Counted from the first letter of the stretch, positions 28,047 to 37,099 are shown. The stretch: DNA of 64,000 nt from Amycolatopsis sp. NBC_01488 (GCF_036227105.1 NZ_CP109434.1:3290001-3354000), one strand, 5' to 3'. Translations and numbers: made by a program. The notes: generated by a model from the sequence alone, not told the origin.

Positions 28047-28180
28047 GGAACATACTGTTGCAAAAACCCAACGACCGGTCAAGTCAAGAGAACATCAAGC
28101 CCGGATTCACGACCAGACCGATTCCTTACCGGGGTGTACGGGGTCTGTACTACCGAAGTGTCGCCGATGAGGAGGTGGTG

Positions 28181-29179
28181 ATGTCGGAGCGGTCGGAGGA
28201 GTTCGCGCGGCGGACCGAGCCGTTGCGGCGCGAGCTGCTGGCGCACTGCTACCGCATGGTCGGCTCGGTGGACGAGGCCGCGGACCTGGTGCAGGAGACG
28301 TATTTGCGGGCCTGGCGGTCCTACGGCGATTTCGAAGGCCGGTCCTCGCTGCGCACGTGGCTGCACCGCATCGCCACCAACGCCTGCCTGTCCGCACTGG
28401 ACCGGCGCGACCGGCGGGTGCTGCCCTCCGGCCTGGGCGGTCCGGCCGCCGATCCCGATGCGCCACCAGCACTGGCGGCGCCCGGCGTGGCCTGGCTGGG
28501 GCCGGTCCCGGACGCCTTGGTGACCCCCGAGAACGGCGACCCCGCCACGCTTTTCGCGGCGCGGGACAGCGTGCGGCTGGCGCTCGTCGCCGCCCTGCAG
28601 TACCTGCCGCCCCGGCAGCGAGCCGTCCTCCTGCTCCGGGAGGTGCTGGGGTTCGGCGCCGGCGACGTCGCGGCCATGCTCGGCGTCTCGACCGCCGCGG
28701 TGAAGAGCGCACTGCAACGAGCCCGCGCCCGGCTCGAGGAGGTCGCGCCCTCGCCCGAGACCGTCGTCGAGCCGACCGAACCGCACGTCCGGGACCTGCT
28801 GCGCCAGTACATCGCCGGTTTCGAAAACGCCGACCTGGCCGCACTGGAGAAGGCGCTGCGCGCCGACGCCGCCATCGAGCTGGTGGGCACGCGGACCTGG
28901 TTCTCCGGCAAGGTGACGTGCCTGCGCTACCTGGCGCACGTGCTCGGCGCTCCCGGCGACTGGCTGATGACCCCGGTCCACGCCAACGGCCACCCGGCCG
29001 CGGCCACCTACCACCGCACCGCCGACGGACCCCACCAGGCCCTCGGGATCGCCGTTCTCGGCGCCACGCCCACCGGGATCGCTCGCGTCACCGTCTTCCC
29101 CGGCGGTCCCGGGCTGGTGGCGAGGTTCGGCCTTCCCGCCACGAAAACGAAGGAGAGCCATGCCCACCGTGCCGGCTGA
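28181..29179 (+). CDS. ECF sigma factor with SnoaL-like C-terminal domain (SigX5/SigG type)
   Basis: 332 residues. Sigma region 2 is LAHCYRMVGSVDEAADLVQETYLRAWRSYGDFEGRSSLRTWLHRIATNACL; region 4 is ALQYLPPRQRAVLLLREVLGFGAGDVAAMLGVSTAAVKSALQRARARL. A further C-terminal domain of about 110 residues, NTF2/SnoaL-like, begins near LLRQYIAGFENADLAALEKALRADA. This architecture is that of sigma factors that carry an intramolecular regulator and need no anti-sigma. GAGGAGGTGG precedes ATG 28181. It overlaps the downstream nitroreductase gene by 20 bp. Confidence 0.92.
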   Translation: MSERSEEFARRTEPLRRELLAHCYRMVGSVDEAADLVQETYLRAWRSYGDFEGRSSLRTWLHRIATNACLSALDRRDRRVLPSGLGGPAADPDAPPALAAPGVAWLGPVPDALVTPENGDPATLFAARDSVRLALVAALQYLPPRQRAVLLLREVLGFGAGDVAAMLGVSTAAVKSALQRARARLEEVAPSPETVVEPTEPHVRDLLRQYIAGFENADLAALEKALRADAAIELVGTRTWFSGKVTCLRYLAHVLGAPGDWLMTPVHANGHPAAATYHRTADGPHQALGIAVLGATPTGIARVTVFPGGPGLVARFGLPATKTKESHAHRAG

Positions 29180-29591
29180 CGAAGAGTTCCGGACCTACAA
29201 CCAAGGCGTCATCAGCGAGTTCCGCGCCCACCACGGCACGGTCAGCACGCCGCCGTTCCCGATCCTGCTGCTGACCACGACCGGGGCACGCACCGGACGG
29301 CGGACGACCGTGCCGCTCGGCTTCGGCGTCGACGACCAGGGCCGCGTCTTCGTGGTCGGCTCCAAGGCGGGCGCCCCACGGCATCCGGCCTGGTTCCACA
29401 ACCTGCGTGCCAACCCGGCCGTGACGGTCGAACTCGGCGACCGCTCGTACCAGGCCCGGGCCGTCGTGACGACGGGTGAAGAACGCGATCGTCTCTACCG
29501 CCGGGTTTCCGACGGTGCCGCCGCCTACGAGCAGAACACCGACCGGGTGTTCCCGGTGATCGTCCTCGAGGGCGTTCCGGCTCCGGCCTGA
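29160..29591 (+). CDS. Deazaflavin (F420)-dependent nitroreductase-family protein
   Basis: A 143-residue split-barrel protein of the Ddn/DUF385 family. The segments LLTTTGARTGRRTTVPLGF, VFVVGSKAGAPRHPAWFHNLRANPAVTVELG and AYEQNTDRVFPVIVL are characteristic. Its start lies inside the sigma factor gene, so the two are co-transcribed. It could be a target or partner in a redox/stress response; the substrate is unknown. Confidence 0.9.
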   Translation: MPTVPADEEFRTYNQGVISEFRAHHGTVSTPPFPILLLTTTGARTGRRTTVPLGFGVDDQGRVFVVGSKAGAPRHPAWFHNLRANPAVTVELGDRSYQARAVVTTGEERDRLYRRVSDGAAAYEQNTDRVFPVIVLEGVPAPA

Positions 29592-29595
29592 CGGC

Positions 29596-31137
29596 TCAGG
29601 CGAGACCGGCGAGCGACTTGCCGACCAGCTCCGCGACCCGCGGCGTCGCGGCCTCCGCGTCCGCCGGGATCAAGGCCAGCCGCGTCCGGCGCTCGAGGAC
29701 GTCCGAGACGTCCAGCGCCCCCTCGTTGCGGACCGCCCACACGACCTCGGCCGCCGTGATGTCCGAACCCGGGGCCACCGGGGCCGCGAACTCCGCGTCC
29801 AGCTCACCCAGCGCGGCCACGCGCGGAGCCTCGGTGCCGTAGCGGGCCACCAGCCGGGCCGGAGCGTCCACAAGAGACAGATTCGACCGCGAAGCCGCCC
29901 CGAGCAACGGCAGTCGCGCGGTTCGGCACGGTGCTGCGGTCAGGCCGGCCAGCCGTACCGCCGCGTCGACGGCGTCCTCCGCCATCCGGCGGTACGTGGT
30001 CAGCTTCCCGCCGACCACGGTCAGCAGGCCGTCCGAACCCGCCAGCACCGCGTGCTTGCGCGACAGGTCCGCCGAACGCCCGCCGGCACCCTCGATCAAC
30101 GGGCGCAGGCCGGCGAACGACCCGGCGACGTCGGAGCGCGTCAACGGACGGGCCAGCACCGACGAAGCCAGCGACAGGAGGAAGTCCACATCGGACTCGG
30201 GAACCACTGGCACGTCGGGGATCGAGCCCGCGATGGGCTCGTCCGTGAGTCCCAAGTAGACGCGGCCGTCCGGCTGGGGGAGCAGGAACACGAACCGGTT
30301 GGTCTCGCCCGGCACCCCGACGTTCACCGACGTCGTGCCCATCGGCACCGTCCCCGGCGCCAGCACCAGGTGCGAACCCAGCGACGGCCGCAGCCGCACC
30401 GAGCCGGTCAGCGTTCCGGCCCAGACGCCCGTCGCGTTGATCACCTGCCGCGCGTGGATGTCCAATGAGCCGCCCGAAACGCCGTCGCGGACGCGTACCC
30501 GGTCCGCGGACAGCGACGAAGCCGACAGGCGCGTCAAGACGCGGGCGCCGAACGACGCGGCCGTGCGCGCCAGGGAAACCACCAGGCGCGCGTCGTCGAC
30601 CAAGGCGCCGTCGTAAGCCAGCAGGGCGCCGCGCAGGCCGATCGGCGAAAGGCCGGGGGCCAGGGCCAGGGCTTCCGCGACCGGGATCGACCGCGGCCGC
30701 GGGAGGACGGACGACGGTGTCCGCGCCGCCCGGCGGAGGGCGTCACCGGCCCGCAAGCCCGCCGCCACGAGGGCCTGCTGCGCGCGGGATGTGCTGGGGT
30801 ACAACGGGAACAGCTGCGGCATCGCCCGCGTGAGGTGCGGAGCCGTGCGCGTCATGAGGATGCCGCGCTCGACGGCGCTCTCGTGGGCCAGGCCGAGTTC
30901 GCCGTGCGCCAGGTACCGCAGGCCGCCGTGCACGAGTTTCGACGACCAGCGGGACGTCCCGAACGCCAGGTCGTGTGCCTCGACGAGCGCCACCGACAGC
31001 CCGCGCGACGCCGCGTCCAGTGCGATGCCCGTGCCGGTCACGCCGCCGCCGACCACGACCACGTCGACGCGCTCGCCCCCCGCCAGCTCCGCCAGTTCGC
31101 GTTCGCGGCGCCGCGCGTTGAGCGAGCCGGACGTCAT
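29596..31137 (-). CDS. glpD: Glycerol-3-phosphate dehydrogenase/oxidase (FAD)
   Basis: A 513-residue membrane-associated flavoenzyme oxidising glycerol-3-phosphate to dihydroxyacetone phosphate. The dinucleotide fold VDVVVVGGGVTGTGIALDAASRGLSVALVEAHDLAFGTS, SSKLVHGGLRYL, LLAYDGALVDDARLV, VINATGVWA, and the C-terminal GGKLTTYRRMAEDAVD are GlpD hallmarks. Its start overlaps the TetR stop (ATGA). It stops 5 bp from the convergent nitroreductase gene. Confidence 0.93.
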   Translation of the reverse strand: MTSGSLNARRRERELAELAGGERVDVVVVGGGVTGTGIALDAASRGLSVALVEAHDLAFGTSRWSSKLVHGGLRYLAHGELGLAHESAVERGILMTRTAPHLTRAMPQLFPLYPSTSRAQQALVAAGLRAGDALRRAARTPSSVLPRPRSIPVAEALALAPGLSPIGLRGALLAYDGALVDDARLVVSLARTAASFGARVLTRLSASSLSADRVRVRDGVSGGSLDIHARQVINATGVWAGTLTGSVRLRPSLGSHLVLAPGTVPMGTTSVNVGVPGETNRFVFLLPQPDGRVYLGLTDEPIAGSIPDVPVVPESDVDFLLSLASSVLARPLTRSDVAGSFAGLRPLIEGAGGRSADLSRKHAVLAGSDGLLTVVGGKLTTYRRMAEDAVDAAVRLAGLTAAPCRTARLPLLGAASRSNLSLVDAPARLVARYGTEAPRVAALGELDAEFAAPVAPGSDITAAEVVWAVRNEGALDVSDVLERRTRLALIPADAEAATPRVAELVGKSLAGLA

Positions 31138-31778
31138 GGTTTCAGCGCCGCGTCGAGCACGTGCGTGAACTCCGTCAGCAGCGCCGCTTCGCCGACGTCC
31201 GCGGTCGCCGGTCGCAGCGAAAACGCGAACGACTGGACCACCAGCAGGATCGACCGGGACTGCGCCGCGACCGGCGCGCGCCGGATCGACCCGTCCTGGT
31301 GGCCGGCCTCCAGCAGGTGGTGCAACGCCTGTTCGGCGAACTTCTGCGTCGCGCCCAGCCGCTCCACGATGTACGGGAGCACCAGCTCGGGGTCGACGTC
31401 GAGCAGCGTGCGGAACAGCGGGTCGGTCGAGAGCGCGCGGACACCGGCCGACGCGATGAGCACGAGCCGCTCGCGGCTGTTCGCGGCGTCGGCGCCGCGT
31501 TCGCTCGCCGTGCGCAGCAGCCCGCTGAATTCGCGGGTCATCAACGCGGCGAGCACGCTGCGGACGTCGGGAAAGCGGCGGTAGACCGTCATCCGGCTGA
31601 CGCGCGCGGTGCGGGCGATTTCGGCGAGTGTGGTGCGGCGCACACCGACGGCCAGCACGCACGAGCGCGCGGCGTCGAGCAGCACGTCATCGGCCACTCG
31701 CGTCGCCGTCTGCCGGTTGCGGGTGTCCGCGAGCGCGGAGGGTCCCGCGGTCGGCGTGGTGTGACGTTTCACGTCCAT
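31134..31778 (-). CDS. TetR-family regulator of the glycerol-phosphate divergon
   Basis: 214 residues. The HTH is around 33-78 (LLDAARSCVLAVGVRRTTLAEIARTARVSRMTVYRRFPDVRSVLAAL), preceded by an unusually long, polar N-terminal arm of about 25 residues. It is translationally coupled to glpD and only 16 bp from the divergent FAD oxidase start. An inverted repeat overlaps its first codons, so an internal start may be used if that repeat is an operator. Confidence 0.88.
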   Translation of the reverse strand: MDVKRHTTPTAGPSALADTRNRQTATRVADDVLLDAARSCVLAVGVRRTTLAEIARTARVSRMTVYRRFPDVRSVLAALMTREFSGLLRTASERGADAANSRERLVLIASAGVRALSTDPLFRTLLDVDPELVLPYIVERLGATQKFAEQALHHLLEAGHQDGSIRRAPVAAQSRSILLVVQSFAFSLRPATADVGEAALLTEFTHVLDAALKP

Positions 31779-31787
31779 GTGTCACAC
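31759..31787. promoter_or_regulatory. Candidate operator GTGTGAC-n15-GTCACAC
   Basis: Inverted arms at 31759-31765 and 31781-31787 straddle the annotated TetR start and end 8 bp before the divergent GTG. Both genes must start transcription almost here, so leaderless mRNAs are likely. Confidence 0.45.
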
Positions 31788-31794
31788 TGTATCG

Positions 31795-33414
31795 GTGAAC
31801 GCGCTCATTGACCACCGCCTTCGACGGTCCTGGACCTCGGGAGCCGCCGACGCCGCCCGGTTGCCCGCGCGGGCGGCCAAGTGGCTTGAACAGCGTATAG
31901 GCCAGACGGTTCCCGGTGCTGCCCCGGCGGCCGATTTGCCGGTGGAAATACCGTCGCCGAAGCTGGGTGAATCTGCTGTCACCGCGCTGTCGGACGTCGT
32001 CGGCGCGGAAAACGTGCTGGTCGACGACGCGGCGCGGCTGGCGCGCGCGACCGGGCTGTCCTACCTCGACCTGCTGCGCCGCCGTTCGCCCATCGCGGAC
32101 TTCCCGGTGCCCGACGCGGTGGTGCTGCCGGCCGGCCCGGACGAGGTCCAAGCGGTGCTCGACGTGTGCGCCCGGCACGACATCGGCGTGGTGCCGTTCG
32201 GCGGCGGCACGTCGGTCGTCGGCGGCGTCGCGGCGCTGCGCGGCGAGAAGGCGTCGGTGATCGCGCTCGACCTCGTCCGGCTCGACGCGCTGGTGTCGGT
32301 CGACGCCGAGTCGCGTCTCGCCGTCCTGCAGGCCGGCGTCCGCGGTCCCGAGGCCGAGCGCCTCCTCGGCGAGCACGGCCTGACGCTGGGGCACATCCCG
32401 CAGTCGTTCGAGCGCGCCACGATCGGCGGCTTCGCGGCGACGCGCTCGGCTGGGCAGGCGTCATCGGGCTACGGGCGCTTCGAGGACATGGTCGCCGGCG
32501 TGCGGCTGGCCACCCCGCGCGGCGAGTGGAAGCTCGGCGTCGCGCCGGCGTCGGCGGCCGGGCCGGACCTGCGGCAGCTCGCGGTCGGCAGCGAGGGCAC
32601 GCTCGGCGTGATCACCGAGGTTTCGCTGCGGGTGCGGCCGGCGCCGCCGGTCAAGCGCTATGAGGGGTACGCGCTGCCGAGCTGGGAAGCGGGTCGGGAG
32701 GCCGTGCGCGACCTCGCGCAGAACCACGCGCTCGCCGACATCACCCGGCTGTCCGACGGGGACGAAACCGAGGTTTCCCTGGCGCTGAATGCCGGTCTCA
32801 AGACGACGGCGTTGCGCCGCTACCTCGCCGCGCGCGGCGTGCGGCGGCCGTGCTTCCTCATCGTCGGCTGGGAAGGCACCGCGCACGACGTCGCGCTGCG
32901 CCGCCGTGAGACGACGCGCCGGCTGAAGGCGTCGGGTGCCGTGCGCGTCGGCAAGGCGCTCGGCGAGTCCTGGCGGCACGGCCGGTTCGCCGGCCCCCGG
33001 CAGCGGGATGCCTTGCTGGACCAGGGAGTCTGCGTCGAGACGCTGGAAACCGCGGCCTATTGGTCCACTGTGGACGAACTGCGGGACGACGTCCGGGCGG
33101 CGCTCACGGCGTCACTGGGCCGGGCGATCGTCATGTGCCACATCTCGCACGCGTACGAGACGGGCGCGTCGCTGTACTTCACCGTGCTGACGGCGCGCGA
33201 CCAGGCCGACCCGATCGGCCAGTGGCAGCGCGCGAAGGCGGCCGCGTGCGAGGCGATCACCGGGCTGGGCACGATTTCGCACCACCACGCCGTCGGCGTC
33301 GACCACGCGCCCTACTTGGCGGCGGAGATCGGTTCGCTGGGCGTGGAAGTGCTGCGCGCGGCCAAGTCCGCGGTCGACCCGACCGGGATCCTCAATCCGG
33401 GAAAGCTGGTGTGA
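31795..33414 (+). CDS. FAD-binding oxidase, alkyl-DHAP synthase-like
   Basis: A 539-residue VAO/PCMH flavoprotein resembling alkylglycerone-phosphate synthase (AgpS). The FAD-binding domain has PDAVVLPAGPDEVQAVLDVCARHDIGVVPFGGGTSVVGG, QSFERATIGGFAATRSAGQASSGYGRFEDMV, and AVGSEGTLGVITEV. The C-terminal half includes YETGASLYFTV and SHHHAVGVDHAPYL, whose histidine cluster matches the AgpS active site. Next to glpD and a shared TetR, a role in glycerol-phosphate or ether-lipid metabolism is likely. Confidence 0.9.
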   Translation: MNALIDHRLRRSWTSGAADAARLPARAAKWLEQRIGQTVPGAAPAADLPVEIPSPKLGESAVTALSDVVGAENVLVDDAARLARATGLSYLDLLRRRSPIADFPVPDAVVLPAGPDEVQAVLDVCARHDIGVVPFGGGTSVVGGVAALRGEKASVIALDLVRLDALVSVDAESRLAVLQAGVRGPEAERLLGEHGLTLGHIPQSFERATIGGFAATRSAGQASSGYGRFEDMVAGVRLATPRGEWKLGVAPASAAGPDLRQLAVGSEGTLGVITEVSLRVRPAPPVKRYEGYALPSWEAGREAVRDLAQNHALADITRLSDGDETEVSLALNAGLKTTALRRYLAARGVRRPCFLIVGWEGTAHDVALRRRETTRRLKASGAVRVGKALGESWRHGRFAGPRQRDALLDQGVCVETLETAAYWSTVDELRDDVRAALTASLGRAIVMCHISHAYETGASLYFTVLTARDQADPIGQWQRAKAAACEAITGLGTISHHHAVGVDHAPYLAAEIGSLGVEVLRAAKSAVDPTGILNPGKLV

Positions 33415-33946
33415 CGACTTCGCACGGGACGCCGTGGCCGTCCGCGGCGACACCGTCGAGCTTCGCCGCGGCGGCCTGCGGGACGTCGGCCGTGCGCACC
33501 GGCTCGCCGTCCACGAGCAGCGGGTAGCGAATCGGCGCGGCGCCGACGTACGTGTGGACTTCGGTCAGGCGGGTGCCGTCTTCGAGCGTGACGTCCGGTT
33601 CGGTCAGCCGCGCCAGGTGGTAGCGCGTGCCGCGGCCCTCGCAGCGGTCGAGTACGGCGAGCTGGTCCGGCGTCACGAACCAGATGGCGTGCTCCTCGAC
33701 GCCGTCGAGCGCGGTGAGCGTGGCCGGGCGCTGGTCGTCGACCACGCGGAACCCGGCCGCCCACACCGCCGCGAGCCCGGCGCAGCGCGCGTGCGCCACC
33801 ACGACCGGGCCCTCGAGCCCGAGCCGCCCGCGCAGCCAGGTGATCTTCGACGGGTTCGCGTTCGAGCCGTAGGCCAGCACGGCCATCCGGTCGCGCCAGC
33901 CGTCGGGGGCGATGTCGAGCGGGTGCCCGACGCCGTCGACGTGCAC
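33392..33946 (-). CDS. Gamma-glutamylcyclotransferase-like protein
   Basis: 184 residues. The N-terminal MAVLAYGSNANPSKITWLRGRL contains the YGSN substrate loop of the GGCT/AIG2 fold. A later VLDRCEGRGTRYHLARL segment includes the catalytic-type glutamate position. It starts at a GTG and overlaps the 3' end of the convergent FAD oxidase by 23 bp. The substrate is unknown; classical GGCT acts on gamma-glutamyl peptides. Confidence 0.75.
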   Translation of the reverse strand: MHVDGVGHPLDIAPDGWRDRMAVLAYGSNANPSKITWLRGRLGLEGPVVVAHARCAGLAAVWAAGFRVVDDQRPATLTALDGVEEHAIWFVTPDQLAVLDRCEGRGTRYHLARLTEPDVTLEDGTRLTEVHTYVGAAPIRYPLLVDGEPVRTADVPQAAAAKLDGVAADGHGVPCEVVTPAFPD

Positions 33947-33955
33947 GAACGAATG

Positions 33956-33990
33956 ACCCGGCCGGGCCCCTGGATAGGGCTCGGCCGGGT
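33956..33990 (-). terminator. Terminator after mscR
   Basis: A stem of 14 bp including one G-U pair (33956-33969 and 33977-33990) with a 7-nt loop. It lies between the mscR stop (34012) and the next minus-strand gene (33946), so it should end mscR transcription. Confidence 0.7.
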
Positions 33991-34011
33991 ACTCGTCGTC
34001 GGTGAAAAGCG

Positions 34012-35109
34012 TCAGAAGGTCACCACACTGCGCAGGACGTCACCGTGGTGCATGCGCTCGAAGGCCTGCTCGACGCCGTCGATGCCGATGCGCTCGGTGA
34101 CGAACTTGTCGAGCGGCAGCCGGCCCTGCAGGTAGAGGTCGACGAGCATCGGGAAGTCGCGGCTCGGCAGGCAGTCGCCGTACCAGGAGGACTTCAGCGA
34201 GCCGCCGCGCGAGAAGAAGTCGATCAGCGGCAGGTCGTTCAGGCGCATCTCCGGCGTCGGGACGCCGACGAGGACGACCGTGCCGGCCAGGTCGCGGCCG
34301 TAGAAGGCCTGCCGCCAGGTTTCCGGGCGGCCGACGGCGTCGATCACGACGTCCGGGCCGAAGCTGTTGGTGGCGTCCTGCATGGCTTCGACGACTTCGT
34401 CCTCCGTGAGTCCGCGACTGTTGACGGTGTGCGTCGCGCCGAAGTCCTTGGCCCAGTCCAGCTTCCGGTCGTCCATGTCGATCGCGACGATCGTGGTGGC
34501 GCCGGCCAGCTTCGCGCCCGCGATGGCCGCGTCACCGACGCCGCCGCAGCCGATGACCGCGACCGAGTCGCCGCGGGTGACGGCGCCGGTGTTGATCGCC
34601 GCGCCGAGCCCGGCCATGACACCGCAGCCGAGCAGCCCGGCGACGGCCGGTTCGGCCTCGCGGTTGACCTTCGTGCACTGTCCGCTGTGGACGAGCGTCT
34701 TCTCGAGGAAGGCGCCGACGCCGAGCGCGGGCGAGAGCTTGGTGCCGTCTTGGAGCGTCATGGGCTGGGTGGCGTTGAAGGTCGAGAAGCAGTACCACGG
34801 CTTGCCCCGCTTGCAGGCCCGGCAGGTGCCGCAGACCGCGCGCCAGTTGAGGATGACGTAGTCGCCGGGCTCGAGATCCGTGACGCCCTCGCCGACCGCC
34901 TCGACGACGCCGGCGGCCTCGTGGCCGAGCAGGAACGGGAAGTCGTCGTTGATCCCGCCCTCGCGGTAGTGCAGGTCGGTGTGGCAGACCCCGCAGGCCT
35001 GCACGTTCACGACGGCCTCGCCCGGCCCGGGATCGGGCACGAGGACGGTCTCCAGCGAGACGGGCTCGCCCTTCGCCCGCGAAACGACCCCCTGCACCTC
35101 GTACGGCAT
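34012..35109 (-). CDS. mscR: S-(hydroxymethyl)mycothiol dehydrogenase
   Basis: A 365-residue zinc alcohol dehydrogenase that oxidises the formaldehyde-mycothiol adduct, and may also reduce S-nitrosomycothiol. Motifs: [32 protein letters not shown] (catalytic zinc), [16 protein letters not shown] (structural zinc cysteines), [21 protein letters not shown], and the NAD site [20 protein letters not shown]. Conservation along the length is very high for this family. Repeats in the promoter suggest specific regulation. Confidence 0.93.
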   Translation of the reverse strand: MPYEVQGVVSRAKGEPVSLETVLVPDPGPGEAVVNVQACGVCHTDLHYREGGINDDFPFLLGHEAAGVVEAVGEGVTDLEPGDYVILNWRAVCGTCRACKRGKPWYCFSTFNATQPMTLQDGTKLSPALGVGAFLEKTLVHSGQCTKVNREAEPAVAGLLGCGVMAGLGAAINTGAVTRGDSVAVIGCGGVGDAAIAGAKLAGATTIVAIDMDDRKLDWAKDFGATHTVNSRGLTEDEVVEAMQDATNSFGPDVVIDAVGRPETWRQAFYGRDLAGTVVLVGVPTPEMRLNDLPLIDFFSRGGSLKSSWYGDCLPSRDFPMLVDLYLQGRLPLDKFVTERIGIDGVEQAFERMHHGDVLRSVVTF

Positions 35110-35206
35110 GCGAATCCACCTTCCGGCGTTGCTGGTTCTGCCCGCAGCTAATCACGGATCACGCGGAGATGGCGACATCCGCATGAGTGAGGTTCGGTGA
35201 TTGATA

Positions 35207-35231
35207 CGCAACGTGTTGCGCTTTACGCAAC
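35207..35231 (-). promoter_or_regulatory. Candidate operator with three CGCAAC half-sites upstream of mscR
   Basis: CGCAAC-GT-GTTGCG (35207-35220) is a perfect inverted repeat, and a third copy ACGCAAC lies at 35225-35231. They sit about 100 bp upstream of the mscR start and just 36 bp beyond the end of the upstream protease gene. The three-half-site pattern suggests an IclR- or Fis-type activator, but no such gene is adjacent. Confidence 0.5.
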
Positions 35232-35266
35232 TGAGTCGAGCCAGGCGCCGGCCCGCCGAACCCCCG

Positions 35267-36529
35267 TCAGGCCGGGGTGATGATGTACGCGATCCCGCCG
35301 GGCCCGTTCGCCACGGTCCCGTCGGCCCGGTAGCGCTTGGTCCGCTGCCAGATCTTCTCGAACTGGTCGCGCTTGTACACGTTGCGCACCCGCGCGTCAC
35401 TGCTGGACGCCGGGTCGTTCGCGATCACGTCGCCGTCCTTCGTGAAGCCGACGACCACCATGATGTGGCCCGATGTCCCGTAGCCCGCGCCGTCCAGCTC
35501 CGAGGACAGGAACGACTGCGACGTGATCACCGGGATGCCGCGGGCGATGTACGTCTCCAGCTCGTTCAGCGAGTGCAGCCGCGTGATGTGGCCGCGCAGG
35601 CCACGCGACGCCGCGTACGCCGTGTTGAACGGCCAGTTGCCCGTGCCGTCGTACGCGTGGTCGTACGTGTAGCGCGCCGCGAACGCCACCGATGGGTCGA
35701 CGTAGTCCGACGGGATCCAGGACATCTCCGCCGCCGACGGCTTCTTGCCCCAGTACTCGGCCACCATCTCGGTCGACGTCGGGCTGCACCAGGCTTCGCC
35801 GCCGCCGCCGTACTGCGGGAACTGTCCCTTGTGGAGGTTCTGCGCGTACGCCGGCACCTTCAGCTCGATCCCGGTGGCGCGCCCCGGCTTCGTCGTCCGG
35901 ACGTCGAAGCGGTCCGGGACCGCCGACGTCATCGCGCCCAGCGACGTCACCGACGGCGTCACGTGCGACCCCGCCTCGCGGTAGAGGCTGATCCGCAGCT
36001 TGTACGACTTCAGCGTCACGCCGGTCTTCAGCTCCAGCGTGTCGACGTCGACCGTGGCGTTCGCGTCGTCCTGGCCGTCGACGCTGGTGCGCAGGATGTC
36101 GGCGTCGCCGCTGGCCCAGCGGCCCATCACGTACCACGCGGTTTCGGCGTCCGCCGACGTCCGGCCCTGCGCCTCGACCTGCAGCCACGTCTTCGCCGGC
36201 GTCTGCGCGTTCCAGGACGACACCAGCTGCGTCGCGCCGAAGCCCTGCCGGTACGACGGGGACGTCCACTGGCCGTACTCGTACGTCCTCGTCGTGCCCA
36301 GCTCCGGCTCGGTGTGCTCCACCGTGCCGACCGGCCGCGTGATGCGCAGACCGTCGCGGGTCAGTGCGAGCCCGGCGAAGTCGCCTTCGTGGAAGCGGCC
36401 GCCGTTCCACTCGTGGTAGTCGATCGCCTCGTCTTCGCCGGGCCTGACGGGGGTGGCCTCGGCGACTTGCGCGGTTACGGAAGTCAACACGATCACTGAC
36501 AATAAGGTGAACAACTTGCGTACGCGCAT
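35267..36529 (-). CDS. Secreted papain-like (C39-type) peptidase
   Basis: 420 residues. A Sec signal (MRVRKLFTLLSVIVLTSVTAQVAEA) precedes about 190 residues of beta-rich domain and a C-terminal peptidase C39-like domain. The catalytic triad is visible as GGEAWCSPTSTEMVAEYWG (Cys), SGHIMVVVGF (His) and VIANDPAS (Asp or Asn). Such two-part proteins (unknown N-domain plus C39_2) are common in actinomycete secretomes. The substrate is unknown. It is monocistronic. Confidence 0.88.
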   Translation of the reverse strand: MRVRKLFTLLSVIVLTSVTAQVAEATPVRPGEDEAIDYHEWNGGRFHEGDFAGLALTRDGLRITRPVGTVEHTEPELGTTRTYEYGQWTSPSYRQGFGATQLVSSWNAQTPAKTWLQVEAQGRTSADAETAWYVMGRWASGDADILRTSVDGQDDANATVDVDTLELKTGVTLKSYKLRISLYREAGSHVTPSVTSLGAMTSAVPDRFDVRTTKPGRATGIELKVPAYAQNLHKGQFPQYGGGGEAWCSPTSTEMVAEYWGKKPSAAEMSWIPSDYVDPSVAFAARYTYDHAYDGTGNWPFNTAYAASRGLRGHITRLHSLNELETYIARGIPVITSQSFLSSELDGAGYGTSGHIMVVVGFTKDGDVIANDPASSSDARVRNVYKRDQFEKIWQRTKRYRADGTVANGPGGIAYIITPA

Positions 36530-36600
36530 CCCGGCTCCCTGCTCGACCCACCCAGTAGCCAGGGATTTTCGCCGGTTCGGCCGGGTATGTAAACAGGTAC

Positions 36601-37002
36601 CTACAGGACGGCCTGGGTCTGTGTCACTTTCGCGACCAACTTGCCGTCGTCGTCGCGGATCTCCGTCTCCACCACGACGAACTTGCGGCCGGCGTGCAGT
36701 GGTCTGGACGACGCAACGGCGTAGCCCGAACGCACGGCGCGCAGGAAGTTCGTCTTCGACTCGACGGTCGTCGTGCCCTGGGCGCCCTCGGGCAGGTTGA
36801 GGAACGCGCACACGGCGCCGGTCGAGTCGGCCAGCGCCATGAGCGCGCCCCCGTGCAGCGCGCCGCCGAGCGTGCAAAGGCTCTCGTCCCACTTCAGCCG
36901 GCTGCGGACGAGCTCACGTCCGTGCTCCAGCACCTCGACGCCGAGGCGCTCGGAGAACGGCATGGTGCGGTGGAAGAGCTGCGTGCCCTCAGGATCGGTC
37001 AT
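36601..37002 (-). CDS. PaaI-type hotdog thioesterase
   Basis: A 133-residue hotdog-fold acyl-CoA thioesterase. LCTLGGALHGGALMALADSTGAVCAFLNLP has the HGG-x5-D active-site arrangement, followed by TTTVESKTNFLRAV and the FVVVETEIRDDDGKLVAKVTQTQAVL strand. It lies downstream of a conserved hairpin that separates it from the metallophosphoesterase gene, so it probably has its own promoter. Confidence 0.9.
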   Translation of the reverse strand: MTDPEGTQLFHRTMPFSERLGVEVLEHGRELVRSRLKWDESLCTLGGALHGGALMALADSTGAVCAFLNLPEGAQGTTTVESKTNFLRAVRSGYAVASSRPLHAGRKFVVVETEIRDDDGKLVAKVTQTQAVL

Positions 37003-37051
37003 GTCCGAAGCCTGCCCGAAGACCGGCCGCGCGGCGATTACCTCCGGGGTA

Positions 37052-37097
37052 GTCGTGAGTGAGAAACAGCGTTAGAACACTGTTTCTCACTCACGAC
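37052..37097. repeat. Conserved 46-bp hairpin element, intact copy
   Basis: Perfect 18-bp arms GTCGTGAGTGAGAAACAG / CTGTTTCTCACTCACGAC (37052-37069 and 37080-37097) around a 10-nt loop containing GTTAGAAC. A second copy with identical arms and almost the same loop lies at 59770-61142, where it is split by an IS. It ends 2 bp from the metallophosphoesterase stop, so here it acts as a terminator. Confidence 0.9.
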
Positions 37098-37099
37098 CC

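Noticed and set aside
28073..28080. A second GACCGGTC palindrome upstream of the XRE regulator, like the one near the LmrA-type TetR
   Set aside because: Only the 8-bp core is shared and flanks differ; likely coincidence rather than a common regulon.
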